This document shows positions 9,978-19,530 of a stretch of 64,000 bases of DNA, in pieces. A model generated the notes under the pieces. It had not been told where the DNA came from. It saw nothing but the letters and a program-made list of their open reading frames with translations, and searched no databases. Origin of the DNA: Leucaena leucocephala. Its lineage: Eukaryota > Streptophyta > Magnoliopsida > Fabales > Fabaceae. The translations under genes were made by a program, and so were the position numbers. The first letter of the stretch is position 1. Every line of letters begins with the position of its first letter. Where the stretch lies: NCBI GenBank assembly GCA_037074615.1, contig CM073519.1:31641001-31705000 (forward strand), written 5' to 3'.

Positions 9978-12900
9978 ATGACGACTAGTAATACTGCTAC
10001 ATTATCGCTGCGATCTGTCCTTGAGAAGGACAAACTTAATGGGACAAACTTTCTTGACTGGTTTAGGAACTTGAGAATTGTTCTCAAGCAGGAAAGAAAG
10101 GCGCATGTCCTAGATCAACCCATTCCTGAGGAGCCAGCCGCCAATGCTCCCAGAGCTCAGAGAGATGCTTATATGAAGCATAAGGAAGACTCTGTCGATG
10201 TGGGATGCTTGATGCTAGCCACCATGGTTCCGGAGCTCCAAAGAGATCTGGAACACATGGAGGCTTATGAGATGATTGTGCATCTCAAGGAAATGTTCCA
10301 GCAACAGGCAAGGCAAGAGAGGTATGAGACCACTAAGGCCTTACATTCCTGCAAGATGGCTGAAGGTGCATCAGTCAGTGCTCATGTCTTAAAGATGAAA
10401 GGGTACATTGATCACCTTGAACGGCTTGGATTTCCCATGAGCCAGGAGTTAGCTACAGATTTGATCTTAAACTCACTCCCGGAAAGTTATGACCAGTTTG
10501 TTATGAACTACAACATGAACAACATGGAGAAATCTATTTCTGAACTGCATGGGATGCTTAAAACTGCTGAGCCGAGTCTTAAGAAGAAACCCAGTAGTGT
10601 TTTGATGGTTCAGAAAGGAAAGGGTACGAAAAAGAAAGGCAAAGGCAAGGGGAAGGGTCATGGCTCATCAGGTAAGACCAAAGAGTCAGGCAAGCCCGAA
10701 ACCAAGCCTGCACCAAAGAAGGCAAAGCCTCCGAAGGAAGGAGTCTGCTTCTTCTGCAATGAACCGGGTCATTGGAAGAGGAATTGCAAACTCTACCTCG
10801 AAGATCTGAAAAAGAACAAGAAGGATAGCGGGGCTATCGCTTCAGGTATTTATGTTATAGACATTCATCTTTCTACTTCCACCTCATGGGTATTAGATAC
10901 TGCATGTGGTTCTCACATTTGTACGAATGTGCAGGGACTAAAGGACAGTAGGAAGCTGAAAAGGGGTGAAGTTGACCTACGAGTTGGAAACAGAGCAAGG
11001 GTTGCTGCGTTAGCTGTAGGCACTTATGAATTAGTTCTGCCCACTGGGCTTTTGTTAGTTTTGAACAATTGCTATTATGTTCCTGCTTTAAGTAGTAACA
11101 TTGTTTCACTTTCTTATTTGGATAAGGAAGGTTTCACTTCCATTGCTGGGAATAGTAGATGTTCTATTTATCGTAATGATGTTTTCTATGCTCATGGTGA
11201 TTTGCATGTTGATCATTACATATTAAATTTGGAACAACCCAATCATGGAAATATCTATAACATAACCGCCAAAAGGGTCAAACCAAACGATTTGAATCCC
11301 ACATACCTCTGGCACTGTCGTCTGGGCCACATAAATGAGAAACGCATTTCCAAACTCCATCAAGATGGATTTCTAAACTCATTTGATTTTGAATCATATG
11401 ACACTTGCGAGTCTTGCTTGTTAGGAAAGATGACAAAGTCACCTTTCACTGGGCACAGTGAGAGGGCCACTGATTTATTGGGCCTCATACATACAGATGT
11501 GTGTGGACCGATGAACACAAATGCCAGAGGAGGTTATTCGTACTTCATAACATTCATAGATGATTTCAGCAGATATGGGTACATCTATCTAATGAAACAT
11601 AAATCTGAATCTTTTGAAAAGTTCAAGATATTTCAAAATGAAGTACAAAACCAGCTTGGCAAAACAATTAAAGCCCTTCGATCTGATCGGGGTGGTGAAT
11701 ATTTGAGCCAAGAGTTCATAGATCATCTTAGGAATTGTGGGACACTCTCACAATTGACTCCTCCAGGGACACCACAATGGAATGGCGTTTCTGAACGGAG
11801 AAATCGAACACTATTAGATATGGTTCGATCCATGATGAGTCGAACAGATCTTCCACCCTCCTTTTGGGGCTATGCCCTAGAGACAGCTGCGTTCACACTA
11901 AATCGTGTTCCATCTAAGGCAATCGAAAAGACTCCGTATGAGATATGGACTGGGAGGACGCCTAGTTTATCTTTCCTCAAGATTTGGGGATGCGAGGTCT
12001 ATGTTAAGCAACAAGCCTCAGACAAATTAGCGCCCAAATCCTCAAAATGCCTTTTTGTGGGATATCCTAAGGAAACCAAGGGATATTACGTCTACAACCC
12101 TGCTGATAACAAAGTGTTTGTTGTCAGAAATGGTACCTTTCTTGAACGAGAATTTATCTCTAAAAGAACCAGTGGGAGTAAGGTACAACTCGAAGAAGTT
12201 CGAGAGCTACAAGACACCACAGAACTGCAGATGGAAAATAGAGAAGACTCACAACAAGTTGTTGAGACTCCTCAAGTCACGCAAGGTCCACGAAAGTCTA
12301 ATAGGACACGACTTCAGCCTCAGAGATATGGATTTCTGATTTCTGATAGTCGTGATGTGTTGCTCATTGAGCATAATGAGCCGACTACCTATCGAGAAGC
12401 TATAGTGGGACCAAACTCCGAAAAATGGCTTAGTGCCATGAAGTCTGAGATGCAATCCATGTACGACAATCAGGTTTGGACCTTAGTCGACCCGCCTGAA
12501 GGTGTAAAAACCGTCGGGTGCAAGTGGGTTTTCAAAGAGAAAACTGACATGGATGGCAATGTAAATGTCTTCAAGGCACGACTGGTTGCAAAAGGTTTTA
12601 CTCAAACTCATGGTGTGGACTATGATGAGACCTTTTCCCCAGTAGCAATGGCCAAATCAATCAGAATCCTCTTTGCTATTGCAGCATATTATGACTATGA
12701 AATATGGCAGATGGACGTCAAGACAGCCTTCCTTAATGGAAAGCTCCTTGAGGACGTGTACATGACACAACCTGAAGGGTTTGTGCGTTCCGAGGACTCT
12801 GGTAAAGTGTGCAAGCTTCAAAGGTCCATTTATGGACTAAAGCAAGCCTCTCGGAGTTGGAATCATCGTTTTGATGAAGTAATCAAAGAGTTTGGATTTC

Positions 12901-13961
12901 TTCAAAACATTGATGAACCTTGTGTGTACAAGAAGGTTAGTGGGAGCACAGTTGTGTTTTTAGTACTCTATGTCGATGACATCCTACTTATTGGGAATGA
13001 CATTCCTACCTTGCAGATTGTCAAGTCTTGGTTAGGAAAGTCTTTCTCGATGAAAGACTTGGGTGAAGCCACCTACATCCTAGGAATCAGGATCTATAGA
13101 GATAGATCTAAAAGACTTCTAGGACTCAGTCAGAGTACATACATAGACAAAATACTGCATAGGTTCAGTATGCACGAATCAAAGAGGGGTTTCATACCCA
13201 TGTCTCATGGTACTCACCTCAGCAAAGATCTGTGTCCTAGTACATCTGATCAGCGAGGTCGCATGAGTAAGGTTCCATATGCCTCGGCCATAGGATCTAT
13301 CATGTACGCCATGTTATGTACTCGACCGGATGTCTCGTTTGCCTTAAGTATGACTAGCAGATACCAACAGGACCCTGGTGAGGGCCATTGGACTGCTGTC
13401 AAGAATATCCTTAAGTACTTAAGAAGGACTAAGGACTTATTCTTGGTCTATGGTGGATTGGATGATGAGCTCTGTGTAACTGGTTACACAGATGCGAGTT
13501 TCCAAACTGACCAGGACGACCAAAAATCGCAGTCTGGATACATATTCCTCCTCAATAATGGAGCAGTAAGCTGGAAGAGCTCTAAGCAGGGCACTGTAGC
13601 AGATTCTGCAACGGAAGCTGAGTATATAGCAGCATCTGATGCAGCTAAGGAAGCCGTTTGGATCAGGAAGTTCATCACAGAACTAGGGGTGATACCTACC
13701 ATCTCAGATCCAATAACTTTGCTCTGTGACAATAGCGGTGCTATTGCACAGGCCAAAGAGCCTAGGTCACATCAAAGGACCAAGCATATACTCAGGCGAT
13801 TTCATCTCATCAGAGAAATCAACGATAGAGGTGATATAAAAATATGCAAAGTAGCAGGAGAAGATAATGTTGCTGATCCTCTAACAAAGCCGCTTGTGCA
13901 GGCAAAGCATGAGCGTCATGTTAGGTCAATGGGAATTAGTCAAATTAATGATTGTACCTAG
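9978..13961 (+). CDS. Copia A Gag-Pol polyprotein, 1327 aa, intact
   Basis: This is the single frame of a Ty1/Copia retrotransposon in the order Gag, protease, integrase, reverse transcriptase, RNase H. Gag (about residues 1-250) has the plant Copia capsid type with a Lys-rich linker and a CCHC knuckle at C257, C260, H265, C270. The aspartic protease site is D307-T308-A309. The integrase zinc region has H446, H451, C477 and C480, and the core triad is D507, D570, E606 (D-x35-E). Reverse transcriptase has D913 and the YVDD box at 998-1001. RNase H has D1172, E1213 and D1251 and ends in the usual DPLTKP region. No stop or frameshift is present and all catalytic residues are kept. The start follows the leader and matches the B and C starts. 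The products act in cytoplasmic virus-like particles and, for integrase, in the nucleus. Gag and Pol share one frame, so their ratio must be set by processing or another route not visible here. Confidence 0.97.
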   Translation: MTTSNTATLSLRSVLEKDKLNGTNFLDWFRNLRIVLKQERKAHVLDQPIPEEPAANAPRAQRDAYMKHKEDSVDVGCLMLATMVPELQRDLEHMEAYEMIVHLKEMFQQQARQERYETTKALHSCKMAEGASVSAHVLKMKGYIDHLERLGFPMSQELATDLILNSLPESYDQFVMNYNMNNMEKSISELHGMLKTAEPSLKKKPSSVLMVQKGKGTKKKGKGKGKGHGSSGKTKESGKPETKPAPKKAKPPKEGVCFFCNEPGHWKRNCKLYLEDLKKNKKDSGAIASGIYVIDIHLSTSTSWVLDTACGSHICTNVQGLKDSRKLKRGEVDLRVGNRARVAALAVGTYELVLPTGLLLVLNNCYYVPALSSNIVSLSYLDKEGFTSIAGNSRCSIYRNDVFYAHGDLHVDHYILNLEQPNHGNIYNITAKRVKPNDLNPTYLWHCRLGHINEKRISKLHQDGFLNSFDFESYDTCESCLLGKMTKSPFTGHSERATDLLGLIHTDVCGPMNTNARGGYSYFITFIDDFSRYGYIYLMKHKSESFEKFKIFQNEVQNQLGKTIKALRSDRGGEYLSQEFIDHLRNCGTLSQLTPPGTPQWNGVSERRNRTLLDMVRSMMSRTDLPPSFWGYALETAAFTLNRVPSKAIEKTPYEIWTGRTPSLSFLKIWGCEVYVKQQASDKLAPKSSKCLFVGYPKETKGYYVYNPADNKVFVVRNGTFLEREFISKRTSGSKVQLEEVRELQDTTELQMENREDSQQVVETPQVTQGPRKSNRTRLQPQRYGFLISDSRDVLLIEHNEPTTYREAIVGPNSEKWLSAMKSEMQSMYDNQVWTLVDPPEGVKTVGCKWVFKEKTDMDGNVNVFKARLVAKGFTQTHGVDYDETFSPVAMAKSIRILFAIAAYYDYEIWQMDVKTAFLNGKLLEDVYMTQPEGFVRSEDSGKVCKLQRSIYGLKQASRSWNHRFDEVIKEFGFLQNIDEPCVYKKVSGSTVVFLVLYVDDILLIGNDIPTLQIVKSWLGKSFSMKDLGEATYILGIRIYRDRSKRLLGLSQSTYIDKILHRFSMHESKRGFIPMSHGTHLSKDLCPSTSDQRGRMSKVPYASAIGSIMYAMLCTRPDVSFALSMTSRYQQDPGEGHWTAVKNILKYLRRTKDLFLVYGGLDDELCVTGYTDASFQTDQDDQKSQSGYIFLLNNGAVSWKSSKQGTVADSATEAEYIAASDAAKEAVWIRKFITELGVIPTISDPITLLCDNSGAIAQAKEPRSHQRTKHILRRFHLIREINDRGDIKICKVAGEDNVADPLTKPLVQAKHERHVRSMGISQINDCT

Positions 13962-13964
13962 TGC

Positions 13965-13975
13965 AAGTGGGAGGT
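13965..13975 (+). promoter_or_regulatory. Polypurine tract of Copia A
   Basis: AAGTGGGAGGT lies three bases after the stop codon and directly before the 3' LTR. The same sequence occurs in B and C. Confidence 0.9.
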
Positions 13976-15978
13976 TGTTGGAAATCGTGCCCTAGGGGCC
14001 AATCATTGTCTTATGAACATTATTGATTTATGAATTTATTAATTGAGTTATCATATTATTTGCATGTTTACTATGATGACCATCCTTGGATAATTCATGA
14101 TATTATCCTAATTGTCCCTGGTCGATCATCTATGTGGGAGCACAGATGAAATAAGACCAGTATGACTTTGAAGATGTATAGAGATATAAATCAAAGTCAT
14201 AAGCACATGTAAGAGTACAGGGTGTTGGACCGACCCGCTATGAGAGAACTGCATGGGTAACGTCATAAGCTTCTCTCATATACAAACCATGTCAATATGC
14301 CCTTTGACCTGAGATCATCATGGATTCCTACATGACAAAACGCTCAGCTTTGACCTAGTCAAAAGTCACTTTTGACCGAGTGATCATAAAGACTATGTTT
14401 GGGCTTAGTGGTTTTTCATGCGGAGGAATGTGAATGGTCAAGATGGAATTTGTCCCTCACATTCGTGGAGAGATATTACTGGGCCCCTCGATGAGTGAGT
14501 CTGAGAAATGTATGGCCATACTGTAATGGAAAGGTAGTTCCATTTCTATAGTCAGACTACTCAGGGATCGAGAAAGTAACGGTCGGGAATAGGAGGATGA
14601 CATTATCCATGCCTCATCCATGACCAAAATATCGCGTGACAGAAGGGACATGATATGGTTGTATAAAAGGTTACATCGTTTATCGATCCTCATATGATTT
14701 GGGTAGTTGTTATGTCTTGCTAGAGACCGCTTGCGACTTGTGGGCTAGTATAGCAAATGGCCCACTGCCAACTTCATATGGGCCTACAGGGTCGCACACA
14801 AAATAGCCCAACACGAGCTATGATGTCCAGATTCATTGAATCTAAGACATGTCCAGATTCAATGAAAGATCCAGGTGAATGTATATATATATTTATTTAT
14901 ATTTATATTCGTATATATATAAATTCGTATATATATATATATATTATATATATGAGATATATGAGATTTAATTTATAAGGATAAATTAAATCCCTATCAT
15001 GTTTGAATTCGAAATTCAAATTGATAGGATATCTCATATAAGAGATATTTATAAGATTTAATTTATAAGGATAAATTAAATCTCTATCACGTTTGAAATT
15101 CGAAATTCAAATTGATAGGATATCTCATATAAGAGATATTTATAAGATTTAATTTATAAGGATAAATTAAATCTCTATCACGTTTGAAATTCGAAATTCA
15201 AATTGATAGGATATCTCATATAAGAGATATTTATAAGATTTAATTTATAAGGATAAATTAAATCTCTATCACGTTTGAAATTCGAAATTTAAATTGATAG
15301 GATATCTCAAATTTGATTTATGGGAATAAATCAAATATAACTCAGTCTCATCTTTATTTAAAGTTAAATAAATAAGTAATTAAATCTGTGGGACGGATTT
15401 AATATTATTTTATTTAATTAGTTTCTTATAAAATTATACAATATATGATATTGTATCAATTCGGAATTAATATAAGATTAACTCCAAAATCCAATTAGGT
15501 CAGGTGTAAAAACGCATAGCATCCTCTATATCTGATTGGAGGAGCTACGTTTGAAAATAACATAGAACACAAAAGGCCGAACGGAATCTGCAAAAGGTTT
15601 GCAGACAAGAAACTGCCGAAATAGAGACGGAGACTTGTGAAAGCCTTGGAGGGACAGGAGACGCTAGCACGTCGTTCGTGGTTGGAACGCTGTTCGTGTG
15701 GATACCAGTAGAGGAAGCCGACCTGAGGCGTCGACTTCTTGTGATCGGAAAGAGACCACCGTCCGCGGAGAGAATCTGTGAAGGTCGCTGAGGAACACTC
15801 CGTCGATTTCTTGCGATCAGAAAGAGATCACCACCCACGTAGAGAAGCTGTGAAATTCGCTGAGCAACACTAAGGGTAAGGATTCTTTCCACTTGACTTA
15901 AACACATACGGCAGATCCTGGCAAGGAATGGAAAATTTTTAAAGTTTATTTCCGCTGCGTGTCTTCCAATTCCTTACA
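13976..15978 (+). repeat. 3' LTR of Copia A
   Basis: 2003 bp and nearly identical to the 5' LTR. It contains the same four 91-bp units (about 14965-15310). It is followed by CCTTC and then resumes the gag gene of B on the other strand. Confidence 0.96.
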
Positions 15979-16367
15979 CCTTCAGCCATCTTGCAGGAAT
16001 GTAAGGCCTTAGTGGTCTCATACCTCTCTTGCCTTGCCTGTTGCTGGAACATTTCCTTGAGATGCACAATCATCTCATAAGCTTCCATGTGTTCCAGATC
16101 TCTTTGGAGCTCCAGAACCATGGTGGCTAGCATCAAGCATCCCACATCGACAGAGTCTTCCTTATGCTTCATGTAAGCATCTCTCTGAGCTCTAGGAGCA
16201 TTGGCGGCTGGCTCCTCAGGAATGGGTTGATCTAGGACATGCGCCTTTCTTTCCTGCTTGAGAACAATTCTCAAGTTCCTAAACCAGTCAAGAAAGTTTG
16301 TCCCATTGAGTTTGTCCTTCTCAAGGACAGATCGCAGCGATAATGTAGCAGTATTACTAGTCATCAT
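15979..16367 (-). pseudogene. Copia B gag, N-terminal part cut off by A
   Basis: Starts at 16367 with MMTSNTATLSLRSVLEKDKL and runs to CKMAEG, where A is inserted. The rest of the gene resumes at 6948. It has one extra Met at the start relative to A and C. On the chromosome the frame runs a little way into the A LTR and stops at 15939, giving a chimeric 142-codon frame with no expected function. The residues match the Gag start of A almost exactly, which shows A and B are one family. Confidence 0.95.
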
Positions 16368-17561
16368 GATTCTACAATTAAAATATGCAATGTAATTAGT
16401 AATCTCCCACTAAATAAACAGCCCTCAATGCTATAGTTAGTGGGCTAAGATCCATATTTGGCTCAAACTTAAGTCCGCTTTGGCAGGACGCTTAAATTAA
16501 GTTATTTAGGTAGGTAACACCTTTACCAATTACATCAAATGTAACTCTTAGATGTTCATGGGATCCTATCATCATATGATCTGGCATGTTCTAATCCCAT
16601 CTAATGCCTTGAGATCCAAAACCGTTTTGTTAATCTCAATTAAGTCAAACAATAATGAACATATAAGAGTAGCACCATTACTCTTTGCTTATCTCCCCAA
16701 GATGACTCAAAAGCACCCACTTTGGCGGAGTCCACAATTGAGCGATCGAGGTTTTGACAAGTGTTCATAAATTGACGGCATTATGACTTAAGATTTCATT
16801 TAGAGGGCTTAATTTAACTGTTTAGTTTATGGGAATGCATGCTTCTCAGTTTGTATCTCATACAATTAATATGCATGTGCTGATATAATCATAAGATGCA
16901 TAATTTAAACTTGATACAATATGGCTCACCTATCTTAAGTCCCCTCAAGCCAATGAAAGGAGCTCTCTAGTAAGAAAAGGGAAATTACATATAGAAACCT
17001 CTTTTAACATTCGAGGGGAGTGAGATGAGAAGAGAAGGTACATTGAGAGTAAATATATAAGAAGGCACGACACGCAGGCCGTATTTAAAAATTACAACAC
17101 TTGTAATCTAGAGCCATATTGTTCACCATACACAAGCATTCAAGAATCAACATTCAGATTTAATTGCAAGGCAATTGATGTTTCAAATCTTAAAACATTC
17201 ACAAAATAGCATATTCTATGGTCATATTACGCTACGAACAGGTAGCCACGGCGGTCCCCCTAGCCGGGTAGCGGGCGGCGGTCCCGCTAGCCGGTTAGCC
17301 AGAAAAAAAAATTTTGCTATGTAAATAATCACGAATCTGCATTCGATTTTCTTGGACCCCTTCTATGTTAATTGATCAAATCAAAACATATCACCACCGA
17401 TTTCAATTCCCTTTTAGATTCCTTATATGTCATACATAAGACGGATTCCTTATATGTCATACATGAAACGCATATTATATGATCGGCTACGACTAACACA
17501 TATCATATGAATCAACAATCAAGCCTAACTTAAACACAAAACAGCATGGCTCTGATACCAC
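16368..17561 (-). other. Leader of Copia B with GC-rich block
   Basis: 1.19 kb of untranslated leader. At 17236-17303 it keeps a GC-rich stretch of repeated CTAGCCGG/CCGGCTAG-type palindromic blocks that A has lost. The PBS (complement of TGGTATCAGAGC) is at 17549-17560. The frame at 16552-16770 is not supported as a gene. Confidence 0.85.
17549..17560 (-). promoter_or_regulatory. Primer-binding site of Copia B
   Basis: TGGTATCAGAGC on the minus strand, one base inside the 5' LTR of B, complementary to initiator tRNA-Met. Confidence 0.94.
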
Positions 17562-19525
17562 TGTAAGGAATTGGAAGACACGCAGCGGAAATTAATTTAA
17601 AAATTTTTCCATTCCTTGCCAGGATCTACCGTATGTGTTTAAGTCAAGTGGGAAGAAGTATTACCCTTAGTGTGCCTCAGCGACTTCCACAGCTTTTAGT
17701 CACGACGTTCACAGCTTCTCTCTGCGGCTCATGCTCCCTTTTTGATCACAAGAAGTCGACGACTCAGGTCGGCTTCCTCTACTGGTATCCACACGAACAG
17801 CGTTCCAACCACGAACGACGTGCTAGCGTCTCTTGTCCCTCCAGGGCTTTCTCAAGAGTTCGTCCTCTCCGTCTCTATTTCGGCAGTTTATTATCTGCAA
17901 ACCTTTTGCAGAGTCCCCTTCGGCCTTTCTATGTTCTATATGTTTCTCTCTGTAAAACGCAGCTCCTAAAATCAGATATATAGGATGCTCTGCGTTTTTC
18001 TCTGTCCACCGAATTGGATTTTTGGAGTTAATCTTATATTAATTCCAAAATTAATACAATATCATATATTGTATAATTTTATAAGAAACTAATTAAATAA
18101 ATAATATCAAATCCGTCCCACAGATTTAATTACCCATTTATTTAATTTTAAATAAAGATGAGACTGAACTATTTTTAATTTATTCTCATAAATCAAATTT
18201 GAGATATCCTATCAATTTAAATTTCGAATTTCAAACGTGATAGAGATTTAATTTATCCTTATAAATTAAATCTTATAAATATCTCTTATATGAGATATCC
18301 TATCAATTTGAATTTCGAATTTCAAACATGATAGAGATTTAATTTATCCTTATAAATTAAATCTTATAAATATCTCTTATATGAGATATCCTATCAATTT
18401 GAATTTTCAATTTCAAATGTGATAGAGATTTAATTTATCCTTATAAATTAAATCTTATAAATATCTCTTATATGAGATATCCTATCAATTTGAATTTCGA
18501 ATTTCAAACGTGATAGAGATTTAATTTATCCTTATAAATTAAATCTCATATATACATATAATGTATATATACGAATTTATATATATATACGAATATAAAT
18601 ATAAATAAATATATATACATCTATCCTGGATCATTCATTGAATCTGGACATGTCTTAGATTCAATGAATCTAGACATCATAGCTCGTGTTGGGCTATTTT
18701 GTGTGCGACCCTGTAGGCCCATATGAAGTTGGCAGTGGGCCATTTGCTATACTAGCCCACAAGTCGCAAGCGGTCTCTAGCAAGACATAACGACTACCCA
18801 AATCATATGAGGATCGATAAACGATGTAACCTTTTATACAACCATATCATGTCCCTTCTGTCACGCGATATTTTGGTCATGGATGAGGCATGGATAATGT
18901 CATCCTCCTATTCCTGACCATTACTTTCTCGATCCCTGAGTAGTCTGACTATAGAAATGGAACTACCTTTCCATTATAGTATAGCCATACATTTCTCAGA
19001 CTCACTCATCGAGGGGCCCAGTAATATCTCTCTACGAATGTGATGGACAAATTCCATCTTGATCATTCACATTCCTCCGCATGAAAAACCACTAAGGCTG
19101 AACATAGTCTTTATGATCACTCGGTCAAAAGTGACTTTTGACTAGGTTAAAGCTGAGCGTTTTGTCATGTAGGAATCCATGATGATCTCAGGTCAAAGGG
19201 CGTATTGACATGGTTTGTATATGAGAGAAGCTTATGACGTTACCCATGCAGTTCTCTCATAGCGGGTCGGTCCAGCACCTTGTACTCTTATATGTGCTTA
19301 TGACTTTGATTTATATCTCTATACATCTTTTAAAGTCATACTGGTCTTATTTCATCTGTGCTCCCGCATAGATGATCGACCAGGGACATTTAGGATAATA
19401 TCATGAATTATCCAAGGATGATCATCATAGTAAATATGCAAATAATATGATAACTCAATTAATAAATTCATAAATCAATAATGTTCATAAGACAATGATT
19501 GGCCCCTAGGGCACGATTTCCAATA
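17562..19525 (-). repeat. 5' LTR of Copia B
   Basis: 1964 bp with TA...CA termini, followed on the plus strand by the duplicated target ACTCT. It has four 91-bp tandem units at about 18195-18550, one more than the 3' LTR of the same element. Frames at 17633-17983 are repeat-derived and not genes. Confidence 0.94.
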
Positions 19526-19530
19526 ACTCT

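Larger units (their letters stand above)
6949..15978 (+). mobile_element. Copia element A, complete and apparently intact
   Basis: 9030 bp with two 2003-bp LTRs, PBS, a 1.0-kb leader, a single 1327-codon gag-pol frame and polypurine tract. It is flanked by the 5-bp duplication CCTTC (6944-6948 and 15979-15983), which lies inside the gag gene of element B. The LTR pair differs at only two places that I noticed (near 7084 and 7844 against 14111 and 14871), so insertion is recent. The 2-kb LTRs are long for Copia, as in the Angela/Tork group, but I cannot assign the lineage with certainty. It has the opposite orientation to its host element of the same family. Confidence 0.97.
1465..19525 (-). 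mobile_element. Copia element B, full length, split by element A
   Basis: This minus-strand Ty1/Copia element has its 5' LTR at 17562-19525, PBS at 17549-17560, leader to 16368, gag start at 16367, pol down to 3352, polypurine tract at 3338-3348 and 3' LTR at 1465-3337. The 5-bp duplication ACTCT flanks it at 1460-1464 and 19526-19530. Removing A (6949-15978) and one CCTTC copy leaves about 9.0 kb, the same size as A and C. Unlike A and C, both its LTRs begin TATTGG rather than TGTTGG, so the termini are TA...CA; the TSD fixes these borders. Four nonsense codons in pol make it non-autonomous. It is inserted in the X solo LTR. Confidence 0.95.
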
